Positions 1 through 7,287 of a stretch of 10,105 nucleotides of DNA are shown piece after piece. Under the pieces are notes generated by a model. The model was not told the origin of the DNA. It was given only the letters and a program-made list of their open reading frames with translations, and did not search any database. Positions within the stretch are counted from its first letter, which is position 1; every line of letters starts with the position of its first letter. The position numbers were made by a program, and so were the translations under genes. Source of the stretch: Tetmemena sp. SeJ-2015. Lineage: Eukaryota > Ciliophora > Spirotrichea > Sporadotrichida > Oxytrichidae. The stretch is from NCBI GenBank assembly GCA_027382625.1, contig JAJKFJ010025159.1, positions 1 to 10,105 on the forward strand, written 5' to 3'.

Positions 1-1174
1 GATAAAAGTTCTCGTTAGGCATGTACTCTTAGAAAGGATTTCTGAGTAGTTATTTTTAGATATCTCCTGAATGCTTGTTGCTAGATCCTTAAAACTCTTC
101 TGGAGGAACAAGCATTGAATAGAGGTCTGTCTCAAGATTTTCATCCATTTAGAATCCATTCTTAAACTAAATTTTTTGCTCCTGCTTTTGCTATCTTGCT
201 TTCTGTCTTTTTTTCTTCTTGCGCTTGTTCTTCTTATTTGCTGAGTTAGGATCATTTTGAAGTGCCTAGTTTGCTTCTTCTACTCTCTGTAGTTTTCTCT
301 AAGCAGATTTTTAATGCGATGCATTTGATTATTGCGAGCCTTGAACCTAAACAGTTGATATTTCAAGTTAAAAGTTATCCGGACATATAGCTTTTTCTGG
401 CTCTCTTTCATCCAAGCCCTCCTCATCTTCTAGTGCATCATCATTTACTTAAAAGTCATCGAAGATTTTCGCATAATCTTTCTAAGATGCAATTAGATGA
501 GCATTATTTCCAGGCCCAAAATGGTTTCTTTAATTCAAGTCTCCAAATGGGTTCAAAGGATTCTTATTAGGAGGCATCGGAGCACTACCGTTTCCCATAG
601 TCTTAAAAAGCATCTCATTATTCTATAAGCTTTCTAATTTCTAGGTTAAATGGGACAACTTTTGAGCTCTCTAGCTGTTCAAGTAATTGAGGGTGCTACT
701 ATTTTGCATAGCTTACTGCTTCTCGTATTGGTATCTTGGAGTTTTATTTGAGAGGGAATTAGTAAGAGGATTTTCAAATTACTTTTACGAGTTTTGAGAA
801 TATTGAGGTATTTCTTGCTCTATATGCAAGCCTTACTTGAGTTAAAATATACTTATTGCTCTATATTAAACATATGTATGTTAATCTCTGGCTTATAGCT
901 GGAATTTTAATTAAAATCGGTGATTGGTTAAAATAATAAATGGAGAGTTGTAAAATGGTGTCAGTTGAAATCGCAGATTCACCCCTTGATCTGCAGCTTG
1001 TTCGATAGCTTATCGAAAATTAATATGATTTTCTTCTTTAATCATCTTCGTAGCTTCTCACAGCAGCGAGATATGATTCACGCACTCTTCATCATCTTCT
1101 TCTCTTGAACTTGGGTCACTTATAACTCTTGACTGAGGGCTCCCACACAAAAGTTACAAGGATAAAAAGTTCAT
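1..1174 (-). CDS. Unknown lysine/glutamine-rich protein, 5' part, runs off the left edge
   Basis: Function not recognised. With TAA/TAG read as Gln, and the IES at 1031-1078 removed, one frame runs from ATG at 1174 to position 1 without TGA, about 375 codons. The N-terminal part is acidic (REEDDEE) and is followed by FRQAIEQAADQGV, which looks helical. The middle is Q/N/P-rich, and around 180-225 there is a dense basic run (KKNKRKKKKRQKARQQ) that resembles a nuclear or RNA-binding localisation signal; that is inference. The frame is also open upstream of the chosen ATG for about 38 codons, so the start is uncertain. The stretch around 835-960 is much more AT-rich than the rest and may hide an intron or IES, so the protein there is doubtful. 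Its start lies 118 bp downstream of the RING gene's stop on the same strand. Confidence 0.7.
841..935 (-). repeat. 9-bp direct repeat (TATTTTAAC) bounding 86 bp of AT-rich DNA, possible IES
   Basis: TATTTTAAC on the minus strand occurs at 935-927 and 849-841, 86 bp apart. It flanks the AT-richest part of the leftmost gene, so it looks like an IES. Excision alone would shift the frame (86 is not a multiple of 3), so it could be real only with an additional intron here, for example one starting at a GTGAAT near 980. Left as a candidate. Confidence 0.35.
1031..1078 (-). other. IES, 48 bp, 8-bp pointer AATCATAT
   Basis: On the gene strand AATCATAT occurs at 1078-1071 and again at 1030-1023. The 48 bp from one copy to the next hold an in-frame TGA. 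Removing it joins ECVNHI to NFRQAIEQ in the same frame. The 8-bp perfect repeat plus loss of the stop make this one of the better-supported IESs, although no homologue anchors the junction. Confidence 0.78.
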
Positions 1175-1292
1175 AGAATTTGATGCTGAATCGAATGGTG
1201 TAATTAATATTTAAATCCGACACACTTCAACTGCCACTGATTTATTCCATTTTAATTTAATATCTAATTTAATTCTCTTTTTTATTAAATTC

Positions 1293-4038
1293 TCAGCTAT
1301 ATTAAATCTCATCAACATTGAAGCCTGAAGCCCTTAATGTAGATTTGATTTGCTCTGGTCCCAAGCCTGAATTTTTAAGTATTCTTTCAATTAACTCTCT
1401 TCTCTGCTTGGTTGAGTCCTCTGCTTCAGCCTCTATCTCTAAACTATCTTCCAGAAAATCTGACTGGTTATTTTCTTGCTGAGAACTCTAGCGATTTAAT
1501 TCCTTGCCTTCTCTATCTGAGAGCATCAAAATTTATTACCAAATAAAATCTAGACGTTAGAATTGAATGAATCAAACTGTTTGCATTGACTTCCTCTCCA
1601 TCAAGAGAGAGGGTGAAGTCTGCGTCATTTGTATCTACTATAGCACATAGCTCTCTCAAGTAAGACTTTGCTTGAGTCTTACTGAGTTTATCAATCTGCA
1701 CATAGCGGCTCATCTGTTTAAGCATATTGTAAGACTTTCCCTACTTGTTTTGCTCTTGCATAATTTCCATCAACTCTACGTTTACAGGAATCGATCTCAG
1801 AATAAGATCATTTGGTATTTCTTCAATCTCATAGTCTTGCAATTACTTGCTCAAGTAATACAAATTGGGGGGGGGGCCTTTCCTCGTCATCAACTTTTTT
1901 CATGAAAATATCCAAAATGATGATCTAGCATAAAATTAGCCAAAAACACAAATTTTTTAGTCCAAATTTAAATTCAAAGGGTCTATCCAGGTCACATTCT
2001 TTATTTTAGAAAAGCAGCATTAATTTTTCAAATATAAATCTTAAGATTTTATCTTTCGGAAGATTTTATTGAAAATAGCTGTTTTTTTTTATATAAAAAT
2101 TATAGAATACATAGAAAATACTTGTAATAAAAGTACTTAGACTTATATAAAATAATAGATTATGTTTTATTGGGTGCTTTAAATATTAAGAAGAATCTAA
2201 GAGCATGATATAATAATTGAGAGATATCAAAGCTTCTGAAATATTTATCTTAAACTTATAAAATTCAACCTATTTAATTAAATAACAGTTCTTATGCAAT
2301 TTAATTTTTTTCTAAAAAATAAATATTCTTTGAAAGATCTTTTTAAATTACTAAAATAAAGAATGTGACCTGGATAGACCCTTTGAATTTAAATTTGGAT
2401 TAAAAAATTGGTGTTTTTGGCTAATTTTATGCTAGATCATCATTTTGGATATTTTCATGAAAAAAGTGGATGACGAGGAAAGGCCCCCCCCCCTACAAAT
2501 TAATTAAGAATACATTTATTCAAATTATGAAAGTCATTTGAAACATTAATGGTGCCTATTTCATCTCTCACTTTTATGAAATTATCGTTACAGATATAGC
2601 AAAGTATATCTTAACTTCAAAAACGAAAGAAATTTTTATAATTTGATTCTATCTGTGTAAAATATATTGAGCTTAATCAAAGGAGATAATTATTTTAGTT
2701 CATTCAAAATGTATTCGATTATTTTATTTTAGCTCTTAATCCCATTCATTAGATGAATTAATGAATAATAAACCCTTCCATAGTTATCTTAAAATGATGA
2801 ACAGTATCGCAGATCCAGCATTTTAGCATCTTTCCTAATTTTTCTTAAGGTTTTTTAGAAGAAGTAGAATCTTATTACTCTTAATCTTGAATTATTTCTT
2901 AATTTTGGTGTTGCTACTACTCTCCGATTGGAAGTATAGCATCCCTGATACAGCCTTCACAGAGGCAATCTCCGCAAAATAAAACTCTAGGAAGGTTAGT
3001 ATTAGCTTCATAAGGAGACGAACAATAAATTTTAAGATTAAAAAAAATAAACATAAACAAATAGCACAGTGAAAGAGATCTCCTCTGATAAAGTTTTAAA
3101 GCCTTCGAAGATTCTATGCATGCAGAGGTCTTTCATTCATCATATCCTTAGCAACAATATTTGCGAGTTAAATTGTCTACTGGTTCAATATATCTGACTC
3201 TTAAATTTGCTACTCCTCTTAGACTTATTGATTCATGTTTTAGATTGGCTCTTCTTTAGCAGTATGAAATCTATGACGACTCTCTTTTTACTCCTCTAAT
3301 AACTTTGCCTTTTAACTGTCTATGAGATCCTTAAAGGCCTGTATTGCCCTCTCATATTTATCTTCACTCTTTGGGTAAAACTTAATTACTTCCTCTGCTT
3401 CATTGAGATTTGCCTCTTCTTAGGGAATATTATAACCATTCTGACTCTATAACTACTGTCTAGCTATTAATCTGTTGTGCTCTTCGTACTAGAGCATCAA
3501 CTTGAGTTCCTAATCTGCCTCGGAGTCTGCATTAGCAGATTCGTTTATCCCTAAGATTTTTAAAAGAGTCTCATTATTCCACTCATCTTTTTCCTGAGGG
3601 TGTTTCACTGCTGAATACTCAAGCATCTAGTTGCGGAACAAATTCATCTTTTTCTAATCTCTTCCCTACTCTTTCAGAGCTCCAGAATCCTGTCTTAAAA
3701 GATTATCTCTTTCTATGCTATTAATCATTTAGCCGATAGTAGAGAAATCACCTGATTAAAAATTAAATCTCTCTGGATAGGATTGCATCTAGTTTTCAGT
3801 CTTATTTTAGGCAGCAGCTTCAGAATTAGGTAAAGCCTTCTGCAAATAGAATTCATTGGACTCTCTATCGTAATTATCGACTTTGTTGCTTTAAATTATA
3901 TCACTTTCCAGCTCTTCCTCATTGATTTTAAATAGAGCATCAATATAATTTATAAAAAGTTATTGTTAATATCTTCAATCAGATCGAAGAAAGGAACTTT
4001 CTGCTGTTTAATCTAGTTACTGTTAAGAATTATAACAT
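1293..4038 (-). CDS. RING-finger protein (probable E3 ubiquitin ligase) with UBA-like C-terminus, split by IESs
   Basis: After removal of five inserts the frame runs from ATG at 4038 to TGA at 1293, 545 residues. Residues 1-295 are acidic, Q-rich and probably helical. Residues 303-377 form a RING: C303-x2-C306, PRVLFCGD (C322, D324), C327-x2-C330 and, after a 43-residue Q-rich insertion, C374-x2-C377. Asp324 sits where RINGs usually carry His. The sequence after it, ILRSIPVNVELMEI, resembles the segment that follows many RINGs. The last about 40 residues (LIERILKN, LGPEQIKSTLRASG, NVDEI) have a UBA-like pattern. RING proteins transfer ubiquitin from E2 to substrates; that role is inferred from the fold. 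The start rests on a 5-bp pointer model, and the join across 1806-2768 is the least certain part. Before rearrangement the gene cannot be read. Confidence 0.75.
1531..1576 (-). other. IES, 46 bp, pointer TTTGAT
   Basis: TTTGAT on the gene strand occurs at 1576-1571 and 1530-1525. Excision moves the reading frame from VNANSL to MLSDREGKELNRQ, which then stays open through the acidic, UBA-like C-terminus to TGA at 1293. Without excision the upstream frame runs into TGA near 1370. Confidence 0.78.
1859..1866 (+). repeat. Target-site duplication TACAAATT, left copy
   Basis: It directly abuts the ten-G tip and matches 2494-2501 exactly. A third partial copy, CAAATT, lies at 2521-2526. Confidence 0.9.
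1867..2009 (+). repeat. Left terminal inverted repeat of the MITE (143 bp)
   Basis: It pairs with 2351-2493. Three mismatches are visible: A/C in ATCAAC, A/C in ACAAATTT and G/A in TTAGTCC. Its outer tip is ten G. Confidence 0.92.
2351..2493 (-). repeat. Right terminal inverted repeat of the MITE (143 bp)
   Basis: It is the reverse complement of 1867-2009 apart from three bases, and its outer tip on the plus strand is ten C. The inner edge is CTAAAATAAAG. Confidence 0.92.
2494..2501 (+). repeat. Target-site duplication TACAAATT, right copy
   Basis: It directly abuts the ten-C tip and matches 1859-1866 exactly. Confidence 0.9.
3026..3060 (-). other. IES, 35 bp, pointer TTGTT, inside the second RING cysteine
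   Basis: TTGTT occurs on the gene strand at 3060-3056 and 3025-3021, around a T-rich insert. Excision rebuilds HCAIC followed by SSPYEANTNLPRVLFCGD, that is, the first RING cysteine pair in frame with the next. The pointer itself spells part of the ATT TGT (Ile-Cys) codons. The RING homology fixes this junction closely. Confidence 0.85.
3947..3972 (-). other. IES, 26 bp, pointer ATATT
   Basis: ATATT occurs on the gene strand at 3972-3968 and 3946-3942. Excision joins FFDLIEDI to DALFKINEEEL. The insert is almost pure A/T. Support comes from frame restoration and base composition only; no homologue anchors it. Confidence 0.65.
3992..4029 (-). other. Candidate IES, 38 bp, pointer TTCTT, near the start codon
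   Basis: TTCTT occurs on the gene strand at 4029-4025 and 3991-3987. Excision links the only nearby ATG (4038) to the RING gene frame, giving an N-terminus MLQFFDLIEDI. A rival reading is a 17-nt GT..AG segment (GTAACTAGATTAAACAG) removed as an intron, giving MLQFLTQKVPFFDL. The 38-bp IES fits the rest of the window better. Confidence 0.5.
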
Positions 4039-4404
4039 GAGAGAAAACAAAATATTTAATTTGATCTTTTTACTTATTTTAGAGATTATATTTTTGAAAA
4101 TTAATGGTTAAGATTTTGGATCATTCTCTTTAATGATATTTTAAACAGAAATTCCTCATTCTATGAATAAATCAAATGATGATCATTTTAATTGTCTTAA
4201 AAATAACAAATATAAACAACTCTGAAGAGCATTAAATTTTTCGAATTTGTTTTTCAATCTATTTAAAATGTTTAGATAAGATAAATGATAGCTACATTTT
4301 TATAAAAATAATAGAGGATGCATGAACCAATCTAATGAAAAGAAATGGAGAATTCTGAAAGGAGAAACTACATTTAAGAATAATAAGATACATATCAAAG
4401 CAAA
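4039..4404. other. AT-rich spacer, 366 bp
   Basis: The spacer lies between the 3' end of the 875-residue gene and the 5' end of the RING gene, both on the minus strand. It is much more AT-rich than the genes. I see no open frame with coding character, no tRNA-like fold, no telomere repeat and no clear promoter motif. It must hold the RING gene's promoter and 5' UTR. If the two genes become separate macronuclear chromosomes, it also holds a fragmentation site. Confidence 0.6.
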
Positions 4405-7160
4405 TCATATATTTGAACTGCTAGTGTCTAAATTATCATTGTTTTATGAGTTTAAATTATGTTTTAAGTGATTATTTTTAAGATAAAATAATTAAATTTT
4501 GATTGTAATTAATACTCATTGATAATGATGTGTTGCATTTCAGCTTCTTCAAGTTCAACTTTGCGTTTCATTTCTTCTGTAATTTATTATCCTTCTGAGT
4601 AGCCCATTTGATATGCATATTCATTCACATTATTTCTTTCTAAAATATCCTCATTTTCGTTGTTAAAACCAATTTATTCAAATTTATCATTCATGCCAAA
4701 GTATCCATCTCTTTGCTACAGTTCCTCTTGAGAAAAAAGAAGTTAATTTCTCTGCTGATGATTTGCATGCTTACTCCTCTAATTTGCAAGTCTTCTATCT
4801 GCGAGTTCCTCAAATGTAGGTATATAATTTTCAAACATGTCAGGGTAATATAAGTTCGAGTCCATGAAAGACCAAGGCATTTTCTGTCTATTCCATGGCA
4901 GCTTTTTAGCTATAGGAAGAGAAGAATCGCCTTAGTTGTTGCTCTCTTAAAGTAATCGAGATGAATTTCGGTAAATATACTATCATAAAATGCACTAAAG
5001 AATTATTGAAGTCTGCGACTATTTTATCTAGGATATGAAGATTATCGAGCTCCTCATCTGCATCAGTAAAAGCGTCATTAAACTCCTTCATTCTTTCGTC
5101 TTGGATCATAGCCTACTCTCCATAGCCAAAAGTGGTAGCGTTTGCATGTTCTTTGATCTCTTCTCTATCTTGTGAGTATCTCAAAATGCCCTCATAAGAG
5201 ATATCTCTCTTATTTTCTTACAAGAGATCTTACTCTTCAATTTATTAGATAATCCTCTAGTTCTTGAGCTTTTCAAAAGAGCTTTTTATGAAAGTTCTAT
5301 CTTCATTGTAGATATCTTGAAGTGCCGATATATGAGTACCAGATACAGTGTTGTGCAAAAGACTCATATTCTTATTAAATAGCTCATAATAGTCGAGAGG
5401 AGTGTTATTATTGATATCGTGAAAATAAACATGATCTTCACCTATTTTTGCTTCTTCTTTCATCAATCTTTGTCCTTTTTAATCATTTGAGTCTATCAAT
5501 ATTGAAGAAGCAAGACTGTCATCCAAATCAATTCTCTCACGCTATATTTAAAAACTAAAGGCTAGGATTTGAGGTTGTGCTTATTCATAACCTTTAACTC
5601 TCTCTGATTATAAGTTCTATTTTTAATGGTGCCTCCTCCTCTCTCATAATAACTAAACTACTTAAACAATTAACTGATCTCAGATCTATCAATGAATCCC
5701 TCCATTCTTTCAAGAGATTTACTCTCCTCATCTGAACTCATTTCGTCCTCAAACTCAATCTATGCATCTCTACTCATGCGATTGAGGTCTCTAAACTTCA
5801 AGTCACTTTTATTCTTTTTGATTATCATATTTCTTTGCTTAAACTTTGACAAATAGTCTCTCTTTCTTAGGCGAACCTACTCTTAAATTAGGTCATATTC
5901 ATCAGTAAAACCTTTTCCAAAGCCTTTTCTATTATAAAATAAGTACACTTTTAGAATTCTTAGTAGATCACTGTAAATTTCAGTTTGCTCAGCCAAATCC
6001 TATCCATTCAATCTTTTGAATCTATCTTTGATAAGGACATCGCTAAGAACATTGTAAGACTATCCATTATAATCCAAACCAGCTGCAGATACTCGCTCTC
6101 GATCAAAGCTCACGATCGTCTAATTCAAGTTCAAATCTTCGGTTTCTTGTATGCCGAGTAAAGCTGGATTGTTCTTAATTACATAAATCCATAATAAAAT
6201 AGAATGGATTTTATTCTAAAGTCCCTCTGCATTTTGATTTATGTTCCTATTCAACAAACTTTCAGATTACTCTTGCTCCAGTGAATCTTCAAAAGATTAG
6301 TCGAAAAGAGGCCTTTAATCTTTGATCTTAGATTCTTTATTTCTAGCTGAGTCTGTAGATTAAGTGACATCTTGTTTTTGACTTGAATAAGAAAAAGCAA
6401 CTCCCATTTCAAGACCAAAATTCTCATCTCTAAGCCTTTCTAAATATCCTAAACCACCACTTAGACTGATTGCTTCCAAATCCTTAGCAAATCTGCTTCC
6501 CCTCAGGCTTAATGGATCTTGAAATAGGTTCACACTGTTACTTACAGTGCTCTAGCTATTTTAACCTGCTAAACTATCTCTGCTAATTGAAGCAGCATAC
6601 TCGTTTAACTTTTCCCCAGTATCTTCAACCCTGCTTTTATTCTCTTCCTCAGATTGATTTTAAGGATTTCCTTCAAATTCTCCATTTAAATCTCCTTCTA
6701 TCTTTTGCTGTTCGTCTGCTAGCCCTTTATTATCTCAAGATTTCAGCTTACTGCTCTCAGTTTCCTCTCTTAATTTCTACTTTTTGCTCACCTCTGCTAT
6801 CCGAAGTTATGAAGCCTGCAGCTTTAGGTAAAGCTTCCTCATTTAGACTATCTAATCCATTGTCATGGGATTAGTATGACCTCCATTTATTGACTCATCA
6901 GCCATTTTTAAGGTCTGCTTGAGAAACTTAATTTCATTTCGGTCCATCGGAATTTTCTGAGCTAATAGTTGCTCACTCAGCTCCATAGAATCCATGAGTT
7001 CCTCAACTGCTTATTCTTCTTCTCTATCGGTTTTGAGTGTGTGTTTATTTGAGATGGACTGAATAACTTGGGAGAGTTACTAGCTGACGGGTTTACTTTG
7101 CTACTAAGCTGTCTTTTTCTTGGCGAGCTTTTGTCTTTTGAGTTGCTTGCTCTGCGACAT
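4405..7160 (-). CDS. Large protein of unknown function, about 875 residues
   Basis: Not recognised. After removing one intron and three IESs the frame runs from ATG at 7160 (MSQSKQLKRQKLAKKK, a basic N-terminus) to TGA at 4405. It is rich in Q, E, N and S, with charged, probably helical segments near the N-terminus (residues about 25-150). Around residue 476 GFIDRSEISQLF looks like half of an EF-hand, but the loop lacks the full set of acidic ligands, so calcium binding is not claimed. Near residue 680 there is a Trp-rich segment, KKLPWNRQKMPWSF, followed by YYPDMFENYIPTFEEL. No signal peptide or membrane segment is visible. The frame is consistent over more than 2.5 kb, so it is a real gene. 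If the 17-bp IES at 4496-4512 is not real, the frame instead ends at TGA 4397-4395. It is divergent from the HIT gene, with 127 bp between start codons. Confidence 0.8.
4496..4512 (-). other. Candidate minimal IES, 17 bp, pointer TTAATTA
   Basis: TTAATTA occurs on the gene strand at 4512-4506 and 4495-4489. Excision gives a C-terminus ending NNDNLDTSSSNI-stop instead of an AT-rich tail ending YDLL-stop. It has the same length and nearly the same pointer as the IES at 9360-9376. Because both frames stay open to a nearby TGA, the evidence is limited. Confidence 0.45.
4968..5004 (-). other. IES, 37 bp, pointer AATTC
   Basis: AATTC occurs on the gene strand at 5004-5000 and 4967-4963. Excision joins ADFNN to SSRLLQESNNQGD and restores the frame that continues through KKLPWNRQK. 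The unexcised frame hits TGA around 4830. A 16-nt GT..AG segment inside it (4980-4995) would also fix the frame but is shorter than the other introns here. Confidence 0.72.
5605..5645 (-). other. IES, 41 bp, pointer GAGAGAG
   Basis: GAGAGAG occurs on the gene strand at 5645-5639 and 5604-5598. Excision joins FKQFSYYER to VKGYEQAQPQ and shifts to the frame that stays open for the next 600 bases. The old frame meets TGA near 5500. The repeat is low-complexity, so the exact junction could slide within the GA run. Confidence 0.75.
6719..6751 (-). other. Intron, 33 nt
   Basis: The donor is GTAAGC and the acceptor GCTAG. The intron contains the only TGA in this part of the frame, and removing 33 nt keeps the frame (REETESS then TDEQQKIEGD). 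AGCAG also flanks it, but excision at that repeat would break the frame, so splicing is preferred. Confidence 0.75.
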
Positions 7161-7287
7161 TTTACGCAAAGTTATGATTCCTATAATTTATTATAATCTT
7201 ATCTCTTCCTATAGATATACTACTCATCCAGAGATATATATATTTGAATAAGAGTTACAGAAATTTAGATAAATAATTACTAAAAGT
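7161..7287. promoter_or_regulatory. Divergent intergenic spacer, 127 bp
   Basis: This is the only sequence between the start codons of the minus-strand unknown gene (7160) and the plus-strand HIT gene (7288), so it should hold both promoters. It is AT-rich, with an alternating AT run at 7234-7243. No specific factor site is claimed. Confidence 0.45.

Larger units (their letters stand above)
1867..2493. mobile_element. Non-autonomous DNA transposon (MITE-like), 627 bp
   Basis: The element has 143-bp terminal inverted repeats that differ at only three positions and begin with ten G followed by CCTTTCCTCGTCATC. It is flanked on both sides by the same 8 bases, TACAAATT. The 341-bp centre is very AT-rich, shows no convincing ORF and cannot encode a transposase. 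An 8-bp target duplication is usual for hAT and occurs in Merlin; long inverted repeats with 8-9 bp duplications also occur in Mutator-like elements, so the superfamily stays open. The near-identical arms suggest a fairly young insertion or gene conversion between the arms. It lies in an insert in the RING gene that must be removed from the macronuclear copy. Confidence 0.9.
1806..2768 (-). other. Large IES, 963 bp, pointer TTATTC, containing a MITE
   Basis: TTATTC occurs on the gene strand at 2768-2763 and 1805-1800. Joining them gives CWICDTVHHFKITMEGFIILRSIPVNVELMEIM in one frame (written here only as a join of two short pieces: ...MEGFII and LRSIPVN...), with the spacing expected between the last RING cysteine pair and the following Leu/Pro/Asn motif. 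The retained upstream frame otherwise meets TGA at 2748-2746. The alternative is a smaller insert bounded by AATTTG (2526-2521 and 1866-1861, 660 bp), which leaves an open stretch between 2557 and 2521 (DEIGTINVSNDF) joined to YYLSKQLQDYE. Both models remove the MITE; the exact borders are unsettled. Confidence 0.55.

Noticed and set aside
1672..1905. Plus-strand ORF of 77 codons
   Set aside because: It lies opposite the RING gene's coding strand, crosses the MITE border and has no recognisable content.
2547..2792. 8-bp repeat TTAAGATA on the minus strand as pointer of a 178-bp IES
   Set aside because: The resulting frame meets TGA within about 20 codons; an A/T-rich 8-mer repeated over this distance is expected by chance.
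4980..4995. 16-nt GT..AG segment as a mini-intron in the 875-residue gene
   Set aside because: It would repair the frame, but every well-supported intron here is 33 nt or longer, and a 37-bp IES with a 5-bp pointer covers the same spot.
6716..6755. AGCAG direct repeat as an IES pointer
   Set aside because: Excision at this repeat removes 35 bp and leads to stops; the GTAAGC..CTAG intron of 33 nt keeps the frame.
6587..6874. Plus-strand ORF of 95 codons
   Set aside because: It is the antisense shadow of the 875-residue gene, whose frame is continuous on the minus strand here.
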